Assembly (NCBI RefSeq): GCF_963675165.1
Contig: NC_087377.1
Coordinates: forward strand, 2,882,978 to 2,946,977
Reading direction: 5' to 3'
Origin: Halichondria panicea
Taxonomy: Eukaryota > Porifera > Demospongiae > Suberitida > Halichondriidae
Length of the DNA: 64,000 bases
The first letter of the stretch is position 1; each line of letters opens with the position of its first letter. Shown here one piece after another: positions 10,989 through 23,800 of this stretch. A program made the translations under genes and the position numbers. The notes beneath the pieces are model-generated. The model was not told the DNA's origin. It saw only the letters and a program-made list of their open reading frames with translations, and did not search any database.

Positions 10989-11050
10989 TTTGAGAGCTTC
11001 AATATCTTAAGTCAGTGAAATGAGGTTCTGAGCTTGCTAGCTGTTTTGAC

Positions 11051-11060
11051 CCTTTATATA
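11051..11060 (-). promoter_or_regulatory. TATA box of gene E
   Basis: On the minus strand this reads TATATAAAGG, 63 bp upstream of the gene E ATG, a good distance for a TATA box plus short 5' leader. A similar TATATAAAAG sits at 12761-12770 upstream of the decayed paralogue, with shared flanking bases, so the promoter was duplicated with the gene. Confidence 0.65.
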
Positions 11061-11129
11061 TACTTTCGATGATCACATCCTTATTTGGACAAGCTAACTT
11101 GTGACATTTTTGCTTAATGGCTCCCCTCA

Positions 11130-11590
11130 CACTGCATGCATTAAGAATAAATTCCTGGTAACCAACGGTGACTATAGATCTCCCAGTGGGAGAAACGCTA
11201 TACCAACAACACACATGCATGCATTCACCGGCAACATATTAATTGTTGCAGGTGGGTAAGGCTTTAAGGTATAAGTATATAGATTGATTTAACCAAGCAT
11301 GCATCTGTTATTGCAGCTCCCCCAATGCATAGCAACACAATCATAACGAATTAATTATGCATTAAGAATAAATTCCTGGTACGTAACCAACGGTGACTAT
11401 AGATCTCCCAGTGGGAGAAACGCTATATATACCAACAACACACATGCATGCATGCCTGCACCGGCAAAATATTAATTGTTGCAGGTGGGTAAGGCTTTAA
11501 GGTTTAAGTATATAGATTGATTTAACCGAGCATGCATCTGTTATACAGCTCCCCCAATACATAGCAACACAATCATAACGAGTGTTGCAA
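11130..11590. repeat. Tandem duplication of about 215 bp
   Basis: 11137-11340 and 11356-11570 are near-identical (both contain attaagaataaattcctgg and gggagaaacgctata). A third partial copy lies at 12508-12560. They derive from the upstream region of the gene E family. Confidence 0.7.
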
Positions 11591-11940
11591 GCGTGTGCTT
11601 GCTAATGCCTCTCGCCATGTTTTTACTTTCGCTCAAAAGTATTAGAGTGTTATAGAAGAGGTATATAAATAATTTGCAATGTGTTCGATTGTTTCACAAG
11701 AAGGGGTCCACATGTACAGTTATAATACTGATCGTCTTAAATGGCCTGTAGCCAAACAGTGCATGGGAGCAAACCTTTGTCAAAGGTATAGTCATATAGA
11801 AGGTATTGTATATAATACATTTGAACGAGTGTTGCAAGCGCGTGGCTTGCTAAGTGCGCTTGCTAATGCCTCTCGCCATGTTTTTGCTTTCGCTCAAAAG
11901 TATTAGAGTGTTATAGCTAGAGATAAATAATTTGCAATGT
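11581..11940. repeat. Two copies of an 80-bp dispersed repeat
   Basis: The phrase gcctctcgccatgttttt plus flanks occurs at 11606 and 11867, and a diverged version at about 33391. No coding potential. Confidence 0.5.
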
Positions 11941-12240
11941 GCTTATATTGTTTCATGCAAGAAAGGGGTGTCCACAGTTATTAAATAGTGCATATAATAC
12001 TGATCGTCCTAAATTAAACAGTGGGAGCAAACCTTTGTCAAAGGCATAATTATAGTCAGTAGTAGTCCGTGAGATAATCACAGAAAGTGGTATAACAATC
12101 TGATAATAGCTACAAACATGCATGTTAACTTGCACTATAATTATAGTGTCAACTAATACATCAACACTTATGGTGTATATTAATATGAGTTGCTATAATT
12201 ATGCCAAATGTTAAATGTTCACTGTGACGTGTTCATGGCT

Positions 12241-12698
12241 GTCTCTTAGTTGAGTAGCTTCTGCAACAGTAGCTAGCTTCATCAGAAGATTCTTGGTGGC
12301 CCCACCTGTACAGAAAAAAACGTTTCATAAAAAATTATTTTGATGAATGCTTAATTTCAGTAATTTCTTACCACGTGAGATTTCACAAGCTAATGTCAAG
12401 TGATTCATTCTGGCACAATGGTGGATTTTATTTTCATTGGGAATCACTAATTAACTATGTAAAATATTTGCTTAATGGATCCCCCACATGACAGTACTAG
12501 TGTGTGGATTAAGAATAAATTCCTGGTAACCAATGGTGACTATAGATCTTGGAGCTATATATACCAACAGCATGCATGACGACATGCATGAATCATGTAT
12601 GCATGCAACAACCACAACATGCAATATTGCTGCAGGGGTTAACCGAGCATGCATCAGTCTGTTAATAATACAAAAACAACGAACAGCTTCATTTTCAT
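12241..12698 (-). pseudogene. Decayed paralogue of the gene E peptide
   Basis: A TATA box (12761-12770), a start ATG (12692 or 12698) and a signal-peptide beginning MKLFVVFVLLT are followed at once by TGA. A relic of the optional exon (about 12386-12423) has an in-frame stop caused by an 11-bp deletion. The relic of the last exon (ending at 12308) carries a 4-bp insertion that shifts the Lys/Leu tail out of frame. Exons 2 and 3 were not found. The order and orientation match gene E. Confidence 0.6.
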
Positions 12699-12699
12699 C

Positions 12700-13055
12700 A
12701 AGAGAAAGAAGCTAGTAAATTCTTATAAAATGGTCCATGGCATGCGGGAGCTGTTTCGACCTTTTATATAGTACCCCCATAGCATGTAACCACATATTTG
12801 GAGATCAACTTGTGAAATGTTTGCGTTAACATATCATTCTGCATAATTATAGTATGCATGTGCTAAGCAATGGAATTCCTTCATGTCATTAGCCTCGTTC
12901 CCAGCCGAGGTGTATGCATGGGGTATTATCTGTGTCAAAATGACTATATATATTATATGACAATACAGTACACACGCGTCTATAGTGCATGCACGAGTGT
13001 ATATATACATTCATATGTACATTACAACATGCATATATGTATGTACGTTACAATA
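12700..13055. other. Promoter relic and low-complexity sequence
   Basis: It holds the duplicated TATA region and AT-rich sequence with many atgcat repeats. No exon was seen. Confidence 0.4.
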
Positions 13056-13060
13056 TACCG

Positions 13061-13285
13061 TATACCGTATATAGCGGGTAATTTTCGTGGGGGAAAATAT
13101 TCGTTATGTTCGTGGGCAAGCTGACCTCCACGAAATTTTAACGTAGGCATGGCTTACCGGAACGTAGGAATGCAGTGCATGCAGGCAACGAGACTAAATG
13201 AAATTTTTACTGAGTCTCACGAAACCACCGTTTCTCGAGTTGAACACATTTTTTACCCCACGAAACTTACCCGCTATTCTGTATG
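13061..13285. mobile_element. Palindromic MITE, GCGGGTAATTTTCGTGGGG family
   Basis: The termini CCGTATATAGCGGGTAATTTTC and the inverse ACCCGCTATTCTG flank a palindromic interior with the phrase cgttatgttcgtgggcaagc. Related copies lie at 23070, 34358, 35051, 43366, 51103 and 51770. Confidence 0.7.
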
Positions 13286-13879
13286 CAACATGCATGCATG
13301 TATAACCCTACGGCCTCGGTTAAGTAGCTTTTTTTTTTAACAGCCTTTATGGCCAAACGAGTGGGTCTGCATGTCTGTGTGTACCTGTGGAGAGAGGGAT
13401 TAACACTTTGGGTATACAGTCATACACTATTGCACAACAATACCAAATAAGTAGATGTAGCTATATAGTCTCGTGTAGTCTATATATAATTATAATCATG
13501 TCTTTAAGGCAAGAATCCCTTGCCTGGCATAAGCTTACATGAACATAAAAGTATAACCCCAAACAATAACCAACTAATTAGAAACGTACTACATTATAAT
13601 TATAGTCTTTTTCAAACATAATTATCGTATATATATAGCGGGTAATTTTTATTGTGCCCGACTGCCCGATCAGTATAATATAGAATTATTTGATAATTAA
13701 CCAATTGCGGTAGGAGTTTTAATACGAAATATATATGAAAATCTCCACCTGATATAAAAATAACCCGCTATACGGTATATGTAATAATTTATGGATCTTC
13801 TACAATGTCATGTGTTCATACGCTAGCTACACACTAGAAATGCTACAACGACGAGCATAAACATCTACCAGCTGTTCTT
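13286..13879. other. Intergenic sequence 3' of gene F
   Basis: AT-rich, with another copy of the gcgggtaattttt terminus at about 13638 and its inverse at about 13767 (a diverged MITE). No exon was recognised, so gene F appears to end at 13880. Confidence 0.4.
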
Positions 13880-14008
13880 CTAAACTACGAGACTTATCAA
13901 GCGAGGTAGGATCCTCGTGCAAAGGAGCGGGGTACTGTCAACGGGAGTGATGATTAGCCCTTCCTGGAGGTCCGCTGTGCTCACATTATTGATTGTGTCT
14001 CCGCTCGT

Positions 14009-14074
<66 letters not shown>

Positions 14075-14776
14075 GTGGAGTGGTGGGGTAAGTTTGTGTC
14101 ACTGTGGGGGTATAGATAATGCAAATTATAACGTGACAATTTCATATTATCTACAATGTATATGCATGTCATGTATAGACAAACAGATATACGAACACTA
14201 ACACATTGTGGACCCAAAATGTTTTGAGTACGTACGAGGAGGTTCTGTATTAGTCGGGCGCCGCCGCCCTCTACCAGTTCCCGGAAGGAGGTCGGGAATC
14301 AAGCCTATCCACAGTTTTGTTCTGCTGGTGGAATTCCACCAGCTCCAATCAGATTGCAGTATCTCATCAAACCCACCCAACTTACCACGTGTGAATTGTG
14401 CACACGTTGGATTGACCGAGCAACATCCATTTTAATAAATGTTATTCATCGCTATTGGCTAGCACCCACATAGATACTCATGATACTATTGCGTAACAGG
14501 CCAGAACAAAACTGTGGATAGGCTTGATTCCCGACCTCCTTCAAGGAGGGCGGCGATGCCCGACTAGATCTGTATCAAAAGGCGCCGCTAAACTACGTAC
14601 ACATGCACTCAGTATCATGCAAACTGCTTACAAGGATCCAGTACTTGCGAGCCGATTCGGCAGGTACTACTTGTATTGTCGTCAGTTGGCCCAGAGATCA
14701 TAAACTCCACAGTTACACTGGTGCCGCTGATAACCACTCCTTCGTTGATGAGATGAGCGGAACACCGTCCAGTCGA

Positions 14777-14822
<46 letters not shown>

Positions 14823-17800
14823 TGTGTGTGTGTGTGTGTGGGTGGGTTGTGTGTGTGTACACCATTCACCACACCTGAACGAACTCCTCTGGTTAGTGTG
14901 AAAGTCTGGCCGTTAGAAGCTGTAGCTGTGATGGTGATGTCTCTAGGACCAACTCTGTCCACTGGAGAGAACACAAAGCTACCAGAGAATGCATCCATAC
15001 CGAGATTACCTGTAGAAAAAATTTTCATTGTTTAATTGAAGATATTAGATCAATAATGTGAGCATTGTAGGAACAGCACTGAGTGGTGTCAATAGAGAGG
15101 TGGTCTCTTTAGGGATATCAATAGTGATAGCATTGTAGGGACAGTACTGAGTGGTCTCAATAGAGAGGTGGTCTCTTTAGGGAGATCAATAGTGATAGCA
15201 TTGTAGGGACAGTACTGAGTGGTCTCAATAGAGAGGTGGTCTCTTTAGGGAGGTCAATAGCGATAGCATTGTAGGGACGGTACTGCATGACAATCGAGTG
15301 GTGGAAACGTACATGGCCCAGAAATAGGGTTGCGACCAGAAATGGCACAGGTAGCTGATGCCAAAGGATTATTTGCTTCGAATGAGACTACTATACCAGT
15401 TCCGTCCACAATAGGTGTATCATCAATGAACAGCACCTCTAGGGTAGGTGCATCTGTGGAGGGAGGGAGGAGGGTGGAGTATAGTCACACAATAGCTTGC
15501 TGGGTGAATGGCTAAAGTAAGTACAGGATATTTAACAAGTTTTACAGCACGTACGTGCATTTAGACCAATGAAATAGCTGTATACATGTAATAGTTGTGT
15601 ACCATGGATATACCCAAGGATGTATTGGATTTGTACTACCGGGGCTGTTCTATGTATTCCCCGAGGGAATACATACAACTGCACGAGGTAGTACAATAAC
15701 AATTTACAACCGAGTAGTACCAGGAGCACATTACAGAAGGAGCGTCAACTGTGCATGGGTTTGGAAATCGCATCTCGTGTGCTTTCCTAAACGCCGCATT
15801 GCCTTATAAGAAAAGTGTGTAAGTACTGTGTACATAAAATTAATTACAGACCACGGTCATCCTGTGAATATTATTATGAACGGATTTTGTATGTAGTGCA
15901 GCAGCAGGAGAGCTAGGTTGAACCAAAAAGAGCTAAAATGAATAGCTAGGTCTTTGATGGATGTTGGTATACATCGTGGAAGAGACTGTCATTGGTGAGG
16001 TACAGAAAGTTCTAAAATAGGAGCATATCCAGTTACTTTGTACAGAGAAAGTTTGCTAGACTTAGACTAACACATACTAGGCGTTTTGTTTTTGCAGTAG
16101 GGAGTCTTACTAGTGTTCTTAGAAGAGAGAGCTTACTACCAGGCCTATAGCTAGCTAGCTAGCTGTAGCTTTTCACTTTTATTGACCTATGCTTGGTAAA
16201 AGTGCACCGTCAGCTCAATTAGCACTCGCCTGCAGATCTACTTAGTGGTTTTGCATATAAGGTCATGCTTCCACGAGCCCGAGGTAAGACGCTCCACTTC
16301 TGTAATGTGCTCTTGGTAGTAGTAAACACTCTTTGATCCCTGCCGTGCATGCACTGTGCACATTTTGTGTGTGTGTGCTTGCACTTGACAAACCACATTT
16401 ACAACTTCACACTCAAGTTCCAATGGGGTCAGGTAGTTTTAGTGCATCTGATTGGAAAACTTCACAATGTGATCCTAGTGTGTCACAGTAGTGATCTATA
16501 AAAGAGTGGCTCCTTTAAGGGTGGAGGGTGGGCTTTAGGCTGTACCACAAGCAAGTCAATGTACCCTAGGGTACATGAATGTATACCCTAGCAGGGTACA
16601 TGGCATTTGTACCCTGGAGTATCCTAAGAGTTTCAATGGCTATTCCTTAGTGTCAGAGCACATCATGGTACAAATATATATATATTGTACGTACGTGTAC
16701 AGCATCGTCGCACACTTGTCTACAGACCTATGTACATACCTGGGAGTGTGAATGTTCTGGTAACGACTTCTTGCTGCTGGAAGACATCAATAGCTGTGAC
16801 TGTGAGGCTATAATCGACACCGTCCATGAGAGGTGGGGCCGGAATGGTGTTGACTACGTCTAGCATACCTGTAAACGAAAAATTAAACGTCAATCAATTT
16901 TCCCCAGAAATGCAATCGTGCAACACATTGAATATATCCATACACTATTATAATACAATTCTTGGATTTTCAGAGATAGTAAATTTAATGATCAAATGGA
17001 CTCACGTCCACAGCTAGTGAAATTGTACCTAAAAAAATTATAGAGAAGCCTGCTTGTCGATTAATTGTGGTGTCCCTATAAGCAGGCCACCCTCTATAAT
17101 ACAGCCAGGTTAATGGGCCTCAAAGTCTCTCCATAGCTTGGACCTGTGTTAGCAGGCCACCCTCTATAATACAGCCAGGTTAATGGGCCCCAAAGTCTCC
17201 ATAGCATGTGTTTGGACCTGTGTTAGCAGGCCACCGTCTATAGTACAGCCAGGTTAATGGGCCCCAAAGTCTCCATAGCATGTGTTTGGACCTGTGTTAG
17301 CAGGCCACCCTCTATAATACAGCCAGGTTAATGGGCCCCAAAATCTCTCCATAGCATGTGTTTGGACCTGTGTTAGCAGGCCACCCTCTATAATACAGCC
17401 AGGTTAATGGGCCCCAAAGTCTCCATAGCATGTGTTTGGACCTGTGTTAGCAGGCCACCGTCTATAGTACAGCCAGGTTAATGGGCCCCAAAGTCTCCAT
17501 AGCATGTGTTTGGACCTGTGTTAGCAGGCCACCCTCTATAATACAGTCAGGTTAATGGGCCCCAAAGACTCTCCATAGCTTGGACCTGTGTTAGCAGGCC
17601 ACCGTCTATAATACAGCCAGGTTAATGGGCCTCAAAGTCTCCATAGCATGTGTTTGGACCTGTGTTAGCAGGCCACCCTCTATAATACAGCCAGGTTAAT
17701 GCGCCCCAAAGTCTCCATAGCATGTGTTTGGACCTGTGTTAGCAGGCCACCCTCTATAATACAGCCAGGTTAATGGGCCCCAAAGTCTCCATCAAGGGCC

Positions 17801-20800
17801 ACCACTATAGATTGTGTATGTACAATGTATGTTATGTCTACTAAATTGGAAGCTTATTTTCACTCACAAGGGACATTGCCGAGACTTGGGTTCACGGAAC
17901 ATAACAAAGATGTCAAGCTGGTGTCAGCTGTGCAGGTGAAGCTATAGAAGAAAGCTGTGAGCTCCACTCGCACACAGTTAAGTCCTAGGAGGGAGAGAAC
18001 AATGAAGAGCTGCACACAGACACCCACGCACGCCCACACATACACCCACACACCCACACAATTTAGTTACAAATCAAATTCATACATATATGCGTACGTC
18101 TCAGAGAGTAAACGGAACTGTCATGCAGGGAAGTGCTAGTAAGAATTATGTAGGCAATAATATTATACAATACACACAGTGTTGCATGCACGTACCGAGT
18201 GCTGGAGCAATCATGAAATCGAATGAAAACTGAGCTGTCTCTCCATCGCTGTCCGTAACCATAATATAGAGGGTGTGGTTACCAGAACCAAGTCGGCCAA
18301 CCACTTCACTTGATATAGGTGCCGCAAGATCTGAGGGAAAGGTACAGTAATAATTATGGTATATACAAGCATGTGATCGACATGTGCAAATTGAATCATC
18401 ACCAATATCGTGAGATCAGTATAACAAAATATTGGGAGATAATTCATGTTGTATTGAAAAAAACATACGTTAATTTACTTATAGCTGAAAATGGACAATT
18501 TTGGCCAGACATAAACTACTATTTAGTTCACTTTATAGATGGATTACTTACCACATTCTTCATATGCTCCGTCGTTAAAGCTACAGACAGTATTGAAGGT
18601 AGGGAGTGGACCCATTGCCGTACAACTAAGGTCAGGTTGCACTACGGGGTTGCCCCCCATGAAGGGGGTACAGGTCAAGTTGATAGCTGGGGGGGGGGGG
18701 GGACAGAGTGAATTACGTGCGTACAAAGTATAACGTTTAATTAAAAGTACAGATGTGTACAAACAAGAAACTATAATAAAACTGCATCACTAAATTGTTG
18801 CAACTTTATATAATAATTATAATTATATTGATAATAATAATAATATAACGTGCTAGACTTACCAATGCGCATGCAGGTCAGATCCTCTCCTGTCCAGGTT
18901 CCATTCGCCTGGCAGTTCCGGTATGGATTGCCAGCCTCCAGCTCGTAGAACTCGTCACAACTGTGGCAATATTAGCTTAAATTAATGTGGAATTAAGACC
19001 ACTCTAACAATATTGGTACTGTATTGGCAGGCAGCTCTTTGAAGTGTACTTTTCATAGTAACCTCACAACTATGGGACGCCAATTGCACCAAAGTTACTT
19101 TTTTGATGCTCTCATTACTTTTTCGAAAAAAAGTTAATTTTGGCACATTCGTCACCCATACACAAGCTAGGTAAAATGGGATACCGTATTACTAGAATAT
19201 TTTGCGGGTGAAAAACTTTGGCAAATGAGCCAAATGAGCAGAAAGTTTGACCCTTTGCGATCTAACTATTGCGCTCTGGCAAGGATCGTGTGTATTTACT
19301 AGTAATAATTATAGGTTTTGCGGATTTTATCGTTGCGAATTGATCAATTAACCATCGCAAAATTCGCAAATGTTTGATGCTCGCAAAACATTCTAGTAAT
19401 ACGGTATAGTTGTAGAATTCCTAGCACATGCACATTCCCGGTAATTACAGTATAATTTACTCTTGACAGCATGTGAGGAGAAATTAATATAAGTATCGTG
19501 AATCCCTCTACCAAAAGTTGAAACTTTTACTGTTAAGAGTGCTGCACAGTTTATTATCATGTACGTGCCTGTAATGGGCCGTGGTTCCCACCGCCTGCTC
19601 TCCCATTAGCTGTTGACCACCACCAACAGTGACGCTACCATTGGCAACGCTGAGTTCAGGACAGAACCCTACAGAGAGAGAGAGAGATATGTAATTTACA
19701 TTAGAAGTTAATTGGGAACAATAAGAAAATACACAAACTACCGTACTACGTACCGAACAGTAACAGTGTTTGAGAGTACTAGACAATTAAATTAGCCGAA
19801 CATTATTTTTACACTTAATTCGCTATTTAACTTTTGCAATTTGGCAAGAATCGTGATGTCATACCGTACAAGAAGTACAGGTGTAATTATGGTCAGTCTA
19901 ACAAAGTGCCATCATTCGTGCAGTAAAATAATGGTGTCACCAATAATGATATACAGGTACTTACGAGTAATGTTGTCGTCATCAATGATGACTACGGTTA
20001 CCGTGTCAACCAGTACATACACGTTAACGTCCACAGCTTCCAACATGATTTTGAATGTTTCGTTTGCTTCAATGTTAATATCATCTTCGATATTCACATA
20101 GAAACATTCTGTCGAGCCCTGCTCTGAGTTGATAGCGATGGAGCCAATCTCCCATAGGGCTTCGAAGTCAGCACCTTCTGCAGTGGTGTGTGTGGGGAGT
20201 TGGGGGGGTGAGTGGGTGGGTTAGGTGTGTGAAGACCAAAAAATAAAAAATTAGGCCTTTGAATTTTGAATTGAAACTAGGAAAAGTCTTTTTATGCCTC
20301 GGTGCGCATGCGCAAGCGAGGTATACGGTAGTGTGTTTGTGTGTCTGTGTGTGTGTGTGTAGACTATTTCAGCTGCTCAAGGATCAATGAAGTGCAAGTA
20401 AGAGTTTCTATAGGCTTCTAGTCATGTTTTCTTGGCATGATATTTGTGGATTTGCAAAATAAAGCTTCGTTCTTGAGTTATGCCTAGTTTTGCTTACTTG
20501 GAATGCCATTGCAGCCTTTTCAGAAGAGTCCGTAGCAAAACTTGTTCACCGAGTGTTGCTACTCTACTTAGTAGTTAGCTCTGCACTAGAACGCTAGCTA
20601 TTGGTAGCTGTAATTCATAAAGTTAGCTTATCTATATAAAGTCACTGAGAAGAAAAGACTTATTACATGCATCTATTGTTGTATTATGTGGCTTTAATAC
20701 CAGGACCTCAAGAAAGAAGAAAATTGATTCTTCCAGGATCTGTAGTTCAGTGTATAATTATAATATCTAAAAGGACTTGTGTACATGCATATTGTTATCT

Positions 20801-23800
20801 ATAATTGTTATATAGTAGTGTTTTGTGGCTTCTGGATCTTGGATATCACAGGGGGAATGAGCGCGCATGCGCATTACATCCACAGGAATAATTAAAGGGT
20901 GTGTCCAAAGAGATCAATTTCACAAATGGCTACAGAGTGAAAAGAGAGCTGCAAGGCTCTGCTGACTTGCAGCCATTAATTTTAGACTTGAACTTTTGGC
21001 ATCGATCGTTTTTAACAACAATCATGGTCGATCATTACCTACTCTTTGAGTTTCACAATGCAGCAAAATTAAAAAATAATGTTCTCATCATGATAATTAT
21101 AATCAATGTGACAGTGTATAAAAGCTAGCTAGTAGTTATGTAGCTTTGGCACCTCCACCGAGGCATCAGCACCCGCGGTGCTTTCATTATTTAAAGCTTT
21201 CAAATCATACATTAGATCAACAGTACATAAATGTATGGCTGTTGAAAGCAACTGCAACGCACACTATACTCTCTTGATTAAGAACACAAACATCCATTCT
21301 ATAGAGAGTCATATTGTCCTTCAAGTATGTACCCCCACACACCACGCCCACTCACCATCGGCAGGGTAGGCGTCGTCGGGGCACTCCTTTGTGTTCGCAC
21401 GTAGCACTATGGGGCGTTGGCAACCCTCTCCTCGGATGAGCTCCACGCACACATGCACCAAACCAGCATCCTCCAGGACATACACCCGCGTCGCATTGAA
21501 GCCAATCTTGACAACTGGAGGGGGGGGGGGGTTTCGAGTATAGTTAGCAGTGATTAAGATCGTGTGTTTACACGCACATGCATGTGCAGTATAGCACATG
21601 CATGTGCAGTGTAGCACATGCATGTGCAGTGTAGCACATGCATGTGCAGTGTAGCACATGCATGTGCAGTGTAGCACATGCATGTGCAGTGTAGCACATG
21701 CATGTGCAGTGTAGCACATGCATGTGCAGTGTAGCACATGCATGTGCAGTGTAGCACATGCATGTGCAGTATAGCACATGCATGTGCAGTGTAGCAGGAA
21801 CTGTATACTTATAGTTCCCGCTGACCTGGGTTGGCCAAAACAGATTGTACGTATATGTATTAAGCTCCTTCCCATAATTATAATTATAGCTACGTACATA
21901 ACGTCAACTTATATTGACTCATTAATTTGTTACAATAAAATTAATTTTATGACTATATATTACAATTATGATTCAGAAATACATTGTACGCTATATAAAC
22001 ATGCACTACACATGTCACACACGTCACAGTATTCACATCGTCGACTTACTGTCATCATCAACAACAATAATATCAGCGGAATCGTAACCCTCGACGACCA
22101 CTGCCAATTCACTGGTTGATTCCAGTTCCAATTCCACGCTCTGTTGCGCCATCTTGTTGAGAATGCTATCATCAGGAAACATAACGTTCACATATTCGAC
22201 AAACGTGGCTTGAGCCAGTGCCTCAAAAGTGAAGAATACGTAAAATCTGAATACTGGGGGAGGAGGGAGGAGGGAGGGGGGATGGACAGATTATTTTTTG
22301 CCATGAAAATGTCGTTACCGTATTACTAGAATATTTTGCGGGTGAAAAACCTTTGCGAATGAGCCGAATCAACAGAAAATTTGACCCTTTGCAATCTCGT
22401 TCTGGCAAGGAGCGTGTGTATTTACTTGTAATAATTTAGGTTTTGCGGATTTGATTGTTGCAAATGGATCAACCCTCGCAAAATTCGCAAATGTTTGATG
22501 CTCGCAAAACATTCTAGTAATACAGTATGCTATTCCCAACTATGGTTATTGTGTGGGCGTGGCTATAGTGAACTGCACCACTATGATTATAACACTTATT
22601 CAACTTTGTTTGAAACGGTCCTGTACTCATCAAAAGGAAGCTCCCTACACTAATTAATCTCATCAAAAAAGGACGCCCCTACACTAATTAAAGTCATAAG
22701 AAGGGGATGCCCCTACACTAAAAGGACGCCCCTACACTAATTAAAGTCATAAGAAGGGGATGCCCCTACACTAATCAAAAAGGGACGCCCCTACACTAAT
22801 TAACCGTTACTCACCACCACCGGATACATGGAAGCTTCCGGATACTGTGATGTTCTCATCGCTAGGATTGTACACATTGATAGCGACGGCAAGGTACTCC
22901 CCCTCCACCACACTGTAGAGCTGTGGGACCAGTCGTAGCTGAACCATGTCTGTGTGTGGTGTGTGTGGTGGGCATGAGTGTGTGTGGGCGTGAGTGTAGG
23001 TGGGGTGAACAAGTACGTACAACCTATAAGCGTGGTACATACCTAAGTTGCTGGTTTGAATAACGTATAGTGGGTATAATTTTCGTGGGGAAAATAATTC
23101 GTTCAACTACATAAAAAACGGTGAGTTAATGACTTCATTGCCTGCACTGCATTCCTACGTTCTGGTAAGCCACGCCTAGGTTTTCGTGGAGGTCAGCTTG
23201 CCCACGAAAATAACGAATATTTTACCCCTTGAAAATTACCCGCTGTAATGGTAACCAATAGCCTACCATGAGTGCAGGCGGGCTACATGTGTATATAGAC
23301 ACACTACCAAACAGTATAATTATTATAATATTATAATGATTATCATAATATCAAGGGCGTATGAAGAGAAGAGGGCATGTAACTCACAATGTATACTGCG
23401 TATGCGTCGTATTATTGATGAGATGTACAGCAGGATATACTATATACTATATTTAGCCAACCGCCCACTAGGGAATAGAGTAAAAGTGATCGAGGCAAGA
23501 CTATAAAGTACATTCTTTACAATTTTTAGACATAAGCCCCCGCCTATTTCTAATACGTAGTTGCATGCCCTCTTCTCTTCATACGCCCTTGGTACTACAT
23601 AGCGTGCTCGTTGCACTACTTATGAATATTCAAAGTGTGTGTTAATTAAAAGCACTTGTACACACAATACTAATCGTACGTACCCGGCATGCAAACGACG
23701 CCGTTTCCAAAGAAGTCATCATCACAGACACAGCTGAAGTTGCCGGGGGTGTTTGTGCAGGTGGCATTGGGGTGACAGTTGTCCTGTTCAGAGGCACACT

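Noticed and set aside
13917-14201. Val/Cys-repeat ORFs over GT tracts (also 14603-15035, 28866-29192, 33961-34276)
   Set aside because: Microsatellite translation on either strand; no splice or codon support.
21554-21899. Cys/His-rich 69-192 residue ORFs
   Set aside because: They are translations of the 20-bp satellite in an intron.
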